A DNA stretch of 64,000 nt from Turritopsis dohrnii. Its lineage: Eukaryota > Cnidaria > Hydrozoa > Anthoathecata > Oceaniidae. Within the stretch, counting starts at the first letter, position 1. Each line of letters begins with the position of its first letter. The notes beneath the pieces were generated by a model, which saw nothing but the letters and a program-made list of their open reading frames with translations, had not been told where the DNA came from and ran no database searches. Positions 25,530 to 37,200 of this stretch are shown in pieces. The stretch lies in contig BQMF02000002.1 in assembly GCA_027922465.2 (NCBI GenBank), positions 2,728,001 to 2,792,000 of the forward strand. Reading direction: 5' to 3'. Made by a program: the position numbers and the translations under genes.

Positions 25530-26114
25530 TTATTTAAATTCTATTGTTTCTCTATCAGCAAATTCTTCCAATTCTAGTTCAAGAAGATTAGAAAATATTG
25601 TTCTCTTTTTCATCAACTTCTTGTGCAGTATTTTTAGAAAGTTTTTTGTTCAATGAAAAACATTTGAAAGTAGCTGGAACAACCAGTCCCAGTTCCCTTT
25701 TCCTCTTTCCAACAACTCTTGTTATCAATGAGTTCGAATCGTTGGCTTGAAGAGATTGATTGATGAGTTTTGACAACTCAATTAGTATGTGCCCAACAAG
25801 AATATATTTCTCATCTTCCTCGTCCTTATCCTCGGGTGTGTCTTTGACGACTGCCTCTCCTTCATCGTTCTCTTTAACAACGGCCTTTCTTTTTACGCCA
25901 GACTTTTCTTTAGCAACTGGTTCTTCTTCACCATCAGGCTTCTCTTTAATCTCTTCCTCAGGTATATCTTTGTCACTTTCAGATGTGTTTTTGAGTAAAC
26001 TCCAATTGCATTTTCATCATACTCTATTGCTTCTTCTCTTGTATCGAGTTTGCATATAATTTTCTCTCCTATTGTTGGTGTCCAAACATCTTTATAAACA
26101 TGATGACCTCTCAT
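25530..26114 (-). pseudogene. Broken repeat-encoded ORF, HIRAN-like (VYKDVWTP family)
   Basis: Reading leftward from 26114, the frame begins MRGHHVYKDVWTPTIGEK. After about 45 residues the frame must change (near 25990) to continue through an acidic/lysine linker, EKYILVGHILIELSKLINQS and GKRKRELGLVVPATF, ending at a stop at 25530. I recognise the pattern VYKDVWTP...IGE...VGHIPIELS...GKRxREIGLVVP from abundant, uncharacterised repeat proteins in cnidarian and other marine invertebrate genomes; the fold resembles a HIRAN domain. The frameshift and lack of a host-gene context argue for a dead repeat copy. GCRCCGCCCTCT occurs on both sides (25498, 26366), possibly marking element ends. Confidence 0.6.
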
Positions 26115-28286
26115 ATTTGTTCGAAATAATCGCGGAATAATTCACAAGTGAACCCATTTGAAAACACAACGGATTCTGACGTTGAGTTAGCGTGCGAAGC
26201 GTTTCACTTAGTCGATGAGGACCATGATTCTGATGAAGACATTGTCGTCTAGGGTTTTTTTACGTGAAAAAAATGTTATAGAACAAAACTTTGATTGTCA
26301 ATTCCATGTTCTCTTTGTTTGTTTCCTGAGATCTTAAAAACAGAAATTTGAAATTTTGAAAAGAGCGCCGCCCTCTAATAAGCGCCGCACCTAAAAACAC
26401 AAAAATAATCGGCGCTTATTAAAGGAAATACGGTAAGTAGAAAACAACAAAACAAAAATGTTTAGAAAAAAGCAGCAGGAAAGGAACAAATCAAGAAACA
26501 ACAAAAGGATTCGTGAAGGGAAGACACGAAGAATACAAACAAGATCAGAATTAAAAGAAAGTTAATGGATATGCAAAAAGGGGTTACAGATTCTCCAGAA
26601 TTGAAAATGTAAGAAATTAAAAGAGCAGGAGATAGATTGCCTGGAAGATATGAGATTGTAACGAAAGGAGATAATCAACGAAGCGAATGATTTGTTGCAG
26701 AAAAAAATATAAAGAAGAAACATAAAGAAGAATTGAAGAAGTATGGAATTAAAGTTATTGAAAATCTTGTTAAAAATCACAAAATGAAAAAATCACAGGA
26801 TGTGATCGGTATCATGGCAGTTCGCCCAGATGCAAGAGTAAAAATTTTTATTGCTACAAAAATTTATCATGCTTCAAATGAAGAGATTAGGCGTAAGAAA
26901 AAATCTTAAGGGAAGGAAAGAGAATAAATTCGATGGAAGAGGGAGGAAAGATGATCAGCAAATCTTTTTGAGGAACTCTAATGTGTGAAGTTCACGAAAC
27001 GAAACAGCCGCTTGGCGATCTTCAAAAATACCTCTGTGCAGTGATCCATATTGTGAGAGAAACTAAAATGTAAACCACAAATACACAGTTTTCTCGAAAC
27101 TAATGTTGTACTGCTGGGATTTGAATAATCGAGTCATTTGTAAGTAATAAAATTATATATTCAGTAAACAATGAATTACATGAAAACGAGGCTATCTACA
27201 CAACTTTATTTTGAATATCCTTTATTTTTAATATTTATTTACTTTTTGATAAACAAAACTTAAATTATTCCATGTCAAAAAATTGGAAGGACTAGTTTAC
27301 CTAAGTAATATTTAAAATGATGACATCAAACAATATTATGGTTTGTCACTGTCGTTATTTTAACGATAAGAGCAAATATTGACAGGAACTGTAATTATCA
27401 ACTTCAAGCCCAGGACCTCTTAACAATATGCAAACCACAGCAATTCATAAAAATCAACGTCAATAAAGGACCATCCAGGTACAAATTTTTATCGTTACCG
27501 TATTCTTCGAATGATTTTCACGGAGTTCTTCTATTCGGTTGTATCTTAGTTAGATAATTTATTTCTGCTTTTTTTCCACTTTTTTAACGGTGTTCACTCA
27601 TTTTGAAATGATCGTGTCAAGAGTAGTCCTTGAATATATTTCATCTAAAAAAAATTGATTCAAGGTGCAATTTGGATATACCGGCATTAACTGGGGCTGT
27701 CTTCGTTTTCGCCAATATGATAGGGAAAAAAGGCCTGGAACGGAAGTGGATATAATGGTCAACGTAAACATTCTAATCTGAATTCAGTCGGTAAAAATTA
27801 ATGAAAAAATAAATGAAATTTTTGTGTCTTGTGCTGAATCTTCAATCAGTAAGTAAATTTATAGTATAGTTTCCAACTGTATTGTATAACCGTCGATCGG
27901 GTTAAAGGTTAGGAAAAGTTTGCCGGCGGGAAAGAAAAAGTTTTGAATCCAAACACTCGTTGACACTCATTAAGCTGGATTCGTGCATAGTAGTGATCCG
28001 GAAACCATCAAGACCACAAAACGCAGATGCCGTTCAAACCGTAAAAGTGAAGCTTATTTCCTAATCTTTTGAAGTACAGTAGCAATAAGAAAGTTTGCTG
28101 ATGTCACACTTTGTTGAAAACACCACAGACAACATGCGTGTGTTTGATGTTTCGGCAAAACACGCGTATTGGCTTAGAGCGTCATTAACACATCTTCGTC
28201 ATCATTCTCCTTTGATCTAAGAGATAACGATAATATTACTTCATACATCATACTATGAAATAAGTAAATATGTAAATAAGTAAATA
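26115..28286. other. Intergenic, repeat-like sequence, no gene seen
   Basis: 26360-26435 carries AAGCGCCGC and GGCGCTTATT motifs like those of the 33212 element, then a purine-rich stretch to about 26980 that does not hold an open frame. The rest is AT-rich with nothing recognisable. Confidence 0.4.
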
Positions 28287-29126
28287 CTAGCCGCCAAGGC
28301 GGCGTCGCTCGCCGCCCATGTCCACCTGCTCTGTATCACTGTATCAATAAACGTCAAATTTCCTTATAAACGGTTCGTACAACTTGTGTTCAACCAGAAG
28401 CAGATTTGAAGTCACAACCTCTGGTAAAACCAATCTTTTATCAGTGTAACAATACACTCAAAACGTATAAAAACTTCAACTTTTTATTAGCTTTTGTTTT
28501 AAAAAAGTTACGCGCTCTAACATGGGTGCTATCAAACATAAGGGGGAAATGGTTTCTCTTTTTAAAAAGATCACACGGGAGGAGAGAAAAAAAGGCACGT
28601 GCTAAATGAATAAAGTGAATAAAAAAACGTTCGATCTGATATAAAATAATATAGATTAAAAGAAATCGATTAAAACAAATTAAGACAACTATTATGACAA
28701 AAGCAAAGAAAAGTATTTTGTTTTATGATTTTTAAACATTTTGATTGCTCGAAAAAAAAGTTCACCCGTCTCAGACAGTCAGGCAAGGATACGTTAGGAT
28801 ACACTGGCAAACCGAACATGCTACCACGTTCTGCCATGGCTGCTTTTTGTCCAAAATGTTTTATCAGTTAGTTTCTTTGTATTTAGTTGATGTATTGTTT
28901 TCAAAGCCAAGTCAACGTGGAATATAAAACTAACAAAATAATAAAAACGAAACGTTATTCCTATTAGTTCATCAGCCAAAAAAAGTCACGTTCGATTGGG
29001 GTTGCAATGTATTTGCTTCGAACTCACGTCGCACACAAAAAAAGAAACAATTTCGCTCACAACTCAATCTACCATTTTGCGTGACTTACAAACAGACAGA
29101 CGGAGAATCGGCTATTAATATATAGA
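28287..29126 (-). mobile_element. Non-autonomous Helitron, copy A
   Basis: Read on the minus strand, it starts TCTATATATTAATAGCC at 29126 and ends CTAG at 28287. Directly before the end is the hairpin GCCGCCTTGGCGGC, whose last C is the first base of CTAG. The next genomic base is T. A 5' TC, a 3' CTRR, a subterminal GC hairpin and no inverted repeats or target duplication are the Helitron hallmarks. It is 840 bases with no Rep/helicase, so non-autonomous. About 90% alike with copy B by eye. Confidence 0.88.
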
Positions 29127-29997
29127 CTAGCCGCCAAGGCGGCGTCGCTCACCGCCGATGTTCACCTGCTCTGTATCACTGTATCAATAAACGTCAAATT
29201 TCCTTATAAAGCGCTCGTACAACTTGTGTTCAACCAGAAGCATATTCGAAGTCACAACCTCTGATAAAACCAATCTTTTATCAGTGTAACAATACACTCA
29301 AAATGTAGAGAGAGAAAACTTCAACTTTTTATTAGCTTTTGTTTTAAAAAAGTTACGCACTCTAACATGGGTGCTATCAAACGTAAGGGGGAAATAGTTT
29401 CTCTTCTTAAAAACATCACGACGGAGGAGAGAAAAAAGGCACGTGCTAAATGAATAAATAGAATAAAAAACGTTCGATCAGAACGCTTAACAATTAAAAG
29501 AAGAAATTAATTTGTTAAAAGAAAAGCAAAAAAAAAAAAACCCCAAAAAAATTTGTTTTGATATAATACTCTTTTTTTACCTATCGGTTTTTAAACATTT
29601 TGATTGCTCAAAAAAAAGTTCACCCGTCTCAGACAGTCAGGCAAGAGTTAGTGGCAAACCGAACATATGCTGCCACGTTCTGCCACTGCTGCTTTTTGTC
29701 CAAAATGTTTAATCAGTTAGTTTCTTTGTATTTAGTTGATGTACTGTTTTCAAAACCAAGTCAACGTGGAATATAAATCTAACAGTAACGATAAAAACAA
29801 AACGTTATTCCTATTAGTTCATCAGCCAAAAAAGGTCACGTTGTGATTGGGGTTGCAATGTATTTGCTTCGAACTCACGTCGCACACAAAAAAATAAATA
29901 ATTTCGCTCACAACTCAATCTACCATTTTGCGTGACTTACAAACAAACGAACAAACAAACAAACAAACAGACAGAGAGTCGGCTATTAATATATAGA
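29127..29997 (-). mobile_element. Non-autonomous Helitron, copy B, abutting copy A
   Basis: The minus strand begins TCTATATATTAATAGCC at 29997, preceded by A, and ends GCCGCCTTGGCGGCTAG at 29127, with no base between its CTAG and the TC of copy A. Taken together, the two copies sit between A and T, the normal Helitron AT insertion site. 871 bases. It differs from copy A by substitutions and by an expanded AAAC/GTTT-like tract at 29940-29970. Confidence 0.88.
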
Positions 29998-30090
29998 TGT
30001 CATTTGTAGACTTCTTTCTCTCACTTTCTTTCTCAAATCATCCTCTGTGGTTGGATTATCAGGAAATGTCAAGAGCCTGGGCTCGGAATT
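29986..30090 (-). pseudogene. Orphan exon-like frame running into Helitron copy B
   Basis: On the minus strand a strong acceptor (ATTTTCAG at 30091-30098) opens a 34-codon frame, starting NSEPRLLTFPDNPTTEDDLR and followed by a charged KKVRERSLQ segment. There is no GT donor. The frame crosses the Helitron start and stops at the TAA inside TCTATATATTAA. I do not recognise the protein and found no partner exon to its right. It may be a terminal exon truncated by the Helitron, a transduced exon, or chance. Confidence 0.35.
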
Positions 30091-31265
30091 CTGAAAATGA
30101 TTTTTAACACACGTTCTAAAAACAATCAAAAGAAAACTGAAATAAAAAAACATAAAAACATAGGGAAATTATTTTCTTTTTTAATTAATTACTTTCTTGC
30201 TTGTGTTCTTTTCTCGAGTTTTTTTAACGATTTCTATCGGTGAAAGAGGATTTCAAATCGATGTTGCTTTCGAGAATTTGAGTAAAAGGTTCTTAACACG
30301 ATATAGCATTGCGTAAATATTTACAAATTAACTGAGCTACGGTATATCTTTCTTACGATCCTACATAGATAAAAATAAACTTGTACTGAAATTAGAGAAC
30401 CACTTTGGAGACAGTTTGTTGTTGTGAAATGTTTATATTCAAAAGAGAACAAAAAGAGTTTTTTGGATTATGCACTCTAAAGTGTCTAGCCTCGTTCATG
30501 AAACCTTTACAGTGACGATAGTGACACTGAAAGTACAAGTCATAGGATTCCATTTTAGAAATATCATGGAAAGAAAGATTATTAACGATGTGGTTTACTT
30601 TTCATCGTTATTTTGTTTCATGTTTCATATATAATAAGTTTTTATGCGCTATATTCTAATTCTTTTTATGTTTGCAAAACTACCCATAGACCCACCTTCA
30701 AAGTCAATTTCAACACCCTCCTACGTTTTTGTTTTCATCGCATCGTGTCTTGCAGGCCTCCAAAATCTCATCAGTGCGACGGAGAGAGTTCGTTTAGTAG
30801 GTTTATATTCATCATTCATCTTTTGTGTTAATTAGAAACAAGACCTTTCCGATAGTAACGAAAAAAATAAATGTCGTTTAAAGTAGATTTGAAGTTTCCT
30901 TGAATTTCAATTCAACAATTTTTCCACTGGCAACTGTTATAAAGCTTTTACAAGGTAAAAATTATTAAACACGGTTTAAAAAGCAAACACCAAATAATTT
31001 TGACAGTCCGAATGTGTTTGTTCAGCTATAATGTAAACATTGATATCTGTTTAATTTTTTCTTAAAAAATGATGGGCTTCTCAATTTCACAATATTTTAC
31101 GTAAGACGTAATACTTCAGTGTATACACGCTGCATTGTTATTTTATGCTAAGCAAATATAAACCGTATCCGCATGTAAATATTATTGATCGTGAAGTTTT
31201 GAATGTTGTTGTAGGGAAGAGGGAAATCAAACATAACGTCTGAACACCTGAGAGAAGAAGGAATA
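30091..31265. other. Upstream region of acid ceramidase, no gene seen
   Basis: AT-rich. A 63-codon frame at 30644-30835 contains a hydrophobic stretch but has no recognised homology. This should contain the ASAH1 promoter, although I see no specific element. Confidence 0.4.
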
Positions 31266-34200
31266 ATGAAGATTTATTTGCTCCTGGCGTTTTTATCGCT
31301 GGTCGTTTCAACGCAGCAACAGGTAATCACTTTTTTTTTCTTGGTTATGTACAAAGGAGAACGGATAGCAGCGATGACGTCATTGCGCCCATAAATATAT
31401 TCAAAGTACAAAAACATTTTGGCTAAACCTCCCTCCCCATATTTCCTAATGGCGTGGTGTATCAAAACACCATAAAGCTGTTGTGTTTTGATATTATGGA
31501 ACTTAAAGAGTGTGCGGCTTCATATCTTGGAATGTGTCATGATTACAGAGCTACAGAAGCACACACACGTCGTTTCATTCTCAGGGAATTGGGACCTACG
31601 ATTATACAATTTCATAGTATTGATTTGGAATTTGAGGGCCCAATCGAAAAAAGGCATTTTGTTACAAATTTGGACAAAATTTTGACAATGATTGCGAAAT
31701 TGTTATGAGAATTTGGACATAAAAAATGTTGGTTGTGCTGATTTCGAATTTTTAAGGCTAAATGTCATAATTCAGTCGAATGGTTCATTTCTAACAAACA
31801 TTTGCAGGTAGTACAAATTGATAATGGTTTGGAGAACGGTATATGTAGAATGTTCACATGTTAACATGTTTAGATAGCTGCTATGACGTTTTGTATCACG
31901 TGACGCTTGTTATTGCTAGTGTTGTGTAACTTTTTCGTTATCAATCAGGCGACTTTTTAAGGTGCGAAATTTTCGTGAAAACTAAACACCGCATAAGTCG
32001 TTGAAATTCACTGTATCATTTATAACAAGATCAAATGGCAATTTTGAAGTGTTAAAGATAATTGATTTTGGTTATGGAGTCAATCATTTTCTGAAACTGA
32101 ATCTCCAAGAGACAACCAATCACCATTCTCGTTTGCTTTCTATTTTTGATAACTGCTTGTTTCCAGACCCATTTCTTGTTGAAGAATTCCCACTGCTGAC
32201 ATCAGCACATTTTCAACTCTTAGTTCCCTTTCTAACGACGCATATGCAACATACCACATTTCTTTTACATTTTGTGAAGTTCATGTCAAAGAAACACGAA
32301 ACACAAAAGATTTTAAAGTTAGAATGGTTTAGAAGTGAGTTGTAACTCCTTCCCTTTATACGTGGTAAAGGTCTAAGTATAAGAAATAACGAGATTCGAC
32401 TCAACTTGAATAACTGAGAGGATTCTTCTCTTTCTTAAACCAAATATGCTCGAAGTCATGTTTATATGTCGCATGTTTTAAACCGTGCTGGGACAAATAA
32501 GTAATTATCGCGTTCCGAGGGGTTAATTCCGGACCGACTTTTTACATTTCAAATATGACTCGCCATTATAAAGCTGTTTCAATATGGTGGACTAGAGAAC
32601 GCGTCGATGATTTTACCTAGCCTAGAAGGACGTAATACGTTGGAATTTCAGTAAAGTCTTCATCTTGACTTGTGATCATATCATGTTTGCTCGTCCCACC
32701 ATTTGGATGTTGAACTTTAAACTTTGAACGTTGAATCCTGAAGGGGAGTCGGGAAACTTCTTAAAATAAACCATTGTGATTGGGTGACTTCATAAAATTA
32801 ACCATTGTGATTGGTTGACATGACTTGATGATATGCGGAACTTACTTTCTCTTTATTCATACTTGTACTAAAATCAATATTTTGTTTAGGTTTTACAAGA
32901 ATGTGAAACCAATGCGTACCCACCACCACTTGAGTAAGTATTACAACTTCTATTGCAGTATTCACCGCCCACGAACAGCGTAAGAGAGGCCAGCATGAGA
33001 ATAAATACAAAGCAAAAATCATTCTCACTTTCCACTACAACACTACTATTAGAACCATGAGTGTAAAAGAGGTAGCAAAGTATCAAAGACCTCGATCTGT
33101 ACAAGAGAGAATGCTGCTACACTGTTCCGAACGATTGATTCATTTATTTATTTATTTTCTTCATTAATGATTTGATGTGGTCCTACTAACAAAAATAAAA
33201 CATATATTTCTAAATGGCCGATTAAGCGCCCAGGACTCAATAAAGCGCCCCGTCCGATTAAGCGCCCAGGTTTAGAGGAAAAATTTGTAATAAGCCCCCA
33301 GGTCCAAAACTGAAACTGGGCGCTTATTCAGCGAAAACATAAAATATTGAGAAAAACATCGTTTTTACTTGAACATATATTTCACCATCAAGAAAAAAAC
33401 CCAATAACACAGGAATGAATTATTTTCATCTCAAAGTGAGAGTATTGATCAAGAAGTTTTTTTGTCAGTATTCAGTGAAAAGAGAACTGCATTAGTGGTT
33501 TTAGTGATTTTTTATTAACCGCCCAGGACTCAATTAAACGCCCCGTTCGTATAAAAGCCCACCGTAAAAGTTCAAATCAATTATAAGCGCCCAAGGCGCT
33601 TAATCGGTCATTTACGGTATTTGTGAGAACTTTTTTTTAAACTGTTCAACTAAAAAGTTACTTCAGAGATTTAAAGCTTTTTCTTGTATCAAAAGAAACA
33701 TCATTACTTTGCACGCTTATTTCAAGTTTTGATATGAAGTTCCTGATGACTTTGTGGGGAAAAATTCACGAACAACTCTACTAAGTTGTATATAATTCCC
33801 TAAAAATCTATAGAAAAATAGTTTCGTGTAAACGAAACATGATGTAAGATTTAACAGTATTTACGTGTGTTTACTTTTCTCCAGACAGTATGACGAAAAC
33901 TAACTTGAACAGCTAGCAACCTTATATCCCAGTGTTTCACATTTCTTTATTGTATTGGGAGAAGATCTAGAAACTAAGTTGAGTTCCCGGAAGAGGTTCT
34001 TGTTGAAAACTTGGCTTTGTTTACTGATGCTGACAACATTTTATTTGATCACGTGCTCACATGTTCTTGCGCACATGATTGAACTTGTTGAGAAATGGAG
34101 AAAGAAAGCAATAGTCTAGTTTTGTTAACATACCAATACTTCGCCGAGTCTGGATCCGAGGTGGCTAGTGTTGTCTTTTGATTGAATAGAAAAAACATGA

Positions 34201-37200
34201 ATGAAACACCTCTGCCCTCTGAAGTGTACCCATTTAGTACTCATTTTATAAGAACTCACACGTAGAAACTAACTCAAACATGCGCTTTGTAATATCCAGA
34301 ACTTCTTTTTCCCAGTTTTTGAGCTGTTGTTGTTTATTCTCAGAAGGTAAAAAAAAACACAAAACATAAAACAAGGGACAAGAGGCTCTTCCGGTAGGAC
34401 CTACAATCATGATCTACTTCCCCAATTTCTCAAATTTCAGCAGTCAGCGTTGTTCTTTTATCTCATTTTGGTAACCCTCACTCTGTGAAGAATGATGAAA
34501 AGCAACCTCGTACCCAGGGTTTCTTGCCTTTTCGATATACGGATCGAAAAGGCAAGAAACCCTAGGTACGAGGTTGGATGAAAAGGCATGTGTAATATCA
34601 GAATCGACTAGGGGCGTATGTGGAACGCCCAGGTTGTCAAAGTGCAGATACACTTATTTTTTGTACTCTTTGTATGTGAGAGTTTATAGCCACTGTGTGT
34701 AAAGAGTAACTTTACCTTCAAATATCAATTTCTTCTCAAAGATTGACAAATTTTCCAATAAATTTTCTCATGATGGTCAATATTTATCGAGCGAGAATAT
34801 GTCAGATGTAAAGTCTGTCTTCTGAATTCATTTGATATGTAATGATTTTTTGATTTTGGTGTACCTGTCTCCTCCAAAATGTTTTAAAAATGCTTTATAC
34901 AAAGGAGGGCTCAACCTCGTTTCCAGGGCTTCTTGCCTTTTTGATATACCATAGAAATACGAAAATATACGTATTTCTATGGATATACGGACGGCGGCGC
35001 CGAGAAGGGCTTTCCGTTGTCTTTTCGAATATAAGAATAAGATACAAAGAAGAGTTACAATGATGTTGTATTCTGATCAATACACTCTTCAATCTTTTAT
35101 GTTTTTGATGCAGTGAACTCTCATTTGAACTTGAAATATTTTGCTAAATATATACGAGATGATCAAAATTTTGTAATTCCCCTGCTGTGCAGGCACATTC
35201 AAATCACTGACACTGTGTTCCCCAGCATATTTTGTACTGTCAATTACGACGGTGTGTGCTGAGGCCGTGTAATTTGAGAACTAATTGCCCCCGCAGCGAG
35301 CGTAAGCGAGCGAGGAGGCATAGTAGTTTCACGAGATAGGCGAATGTCAGTTTCCGATTTTGTTCATCATCATCATCATCATCATCATCCAACTTTCGTG
35401 TTGACGTTACACGGTGGAATACAATTATTAGCTGACTTTGCTTTTTTCCCGTTTCAAAGCATGGTACTGTAAGTGGGAGAGACAGAATGTTTTTTCGTAT
35501 CTCTTTCCTAATTTATTATTATATTATACTATGTTATTTAGGAAGATCGTATGCTAAAATTGCTTAGACATTTTTCGTGTTACTTTTGTGTTGTTTTAGT
35601 GAAGTGAACGACAAGGATTTTGAAGCACAGCTTGATATCCGAAATTTTGCCAACCATACATTTTATTTTTGTATATATTTTAACTCTAAATTTTTCTTTC
35701 AATAATTTCGTTTAATGCACTGATTTTTGGCGGATCTTTCCTTCAAAAGATTTTAATTGGATTTCTGTGTATACAAGAAAGCCATATTACAAATTGTCGT
35801 TCTTCGTGTTTTTCTTCTTTGACTGTCTTCCGAACCTAGTGTGATCATGATCAATAAAACCTATATATTTTTTTCTTGTTTTTTTTATGTAAACTTTGGC
35901 TATTTTTTGTTTTAAATCAATTGGATTTTTCGCTTCAATTTTTTTTTTGAAAAAGTTTTTTTTTTTTTTTGGCTCTTACAGAATGTTTTTAACAAATCTT
36001 ATTTTAATTATAAAAATTATAAAATATGTATCCATGGTTTCAATTCACACATTTCTCTTGTTTGCAGCAAATACTTTTTAATATTACTTGTTAAGCCTTA
36101 TTTACACTTTTTGAAAGGTATATTAGCATCAGTGTAACTTAGACCTAAGAGATAACAAAAAGTAACAAAGTTTTGTGCATATTTTCATCTGTTTAAGTGT
36201 AGATTATTTGGGTTGCATATTGCAAGTTGGTTTTGAAATGCCAAAAACTGATTTTGTCGAAATATTTAAGCATATAACTTTGCCTCATATCAGGTCCCAA
36301 ATCAACCCAAACAGTTTTTTTTTCGGCCAAAAACTTGTTTTCGTTTCCGCTGTTAATGTATAGCTTGCTGTCTGTATAAATTGGAATGCTTGAGGGCGGG
36401 GGCATTTTAAGCTAAAGCTACATGCTAGTTTAATTATTTAACAGATAAAAGGCTTCTTCTAAGCAAATAAAATAATTACGCGTTACTTTTGTTTATAAGA
36501 AACCTCTAAGCTTGGGGTTTCTTATCATTTTAGAGATTATCAGTCTCATAATTCCTCAATGAGTTCCTTTTTTTTCAACAAAATTTTTCTTTTCTCACTA
36601 TTATATATGTATGGCATGTATCTTATCGGTATCGTTGCTACAGTGTGTTTCATAATGTTGGAAATGGAAATTTTAAAGTTTTCAAATATCAATTTGGGGG
36701 TCTCAGCGCAAAGATAAAAATAATAAAAAATTTGAATGGATTCAGTGTTTTGAAACGATAAGCACGATGTAATTAAACTACATGTTAATCGACCATTAAA
36801 AATTTAATTACATTTCTCCAAGACATTTTCGTTATTTTTTCAAAAACCTCTTTTTCATTTTTCACAAAAATATACTAGCCAAAAGGGCTTGGGAAATGGC
36901 TTTCCATTGATGTAAAAATTATTTTGAAATTCGGTATATTCCTAAAAAACAACTTTAAAATTTCCATTTCCAACATTATGAAACACACTGTATTTACATG
37001 TTTTATTAGTTTTGATAACCATGGGAATTGTTTTCAATTTCAGCCTTAAACAGTTCTCTATTTTTTAACCCTGTTCAGCCTCAAGTTCCTTAAGGCGACT
37101 TTCCACACGGAAAATTTTCGCCTTAATAAAAATGTTCTTTTATAAAAGAAAACAGCTTAAAAAATCCGAATGTTTAAATAGATTTTTGGGGTTTAGAGCG

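Noticed and set aside
30644..30835. 63-codon frame with a hydrophobic stretch upstream of ASAH1
   Set aside because: Hydrophobicity is common in AT-rich chance frames; no homology or partner exon.
31454..31708. 84-codon plus-strand frame in ASAH1 intron 1
   Set aside because: No recognised homology, no splice logic, and it lies within an intron; probably chance.
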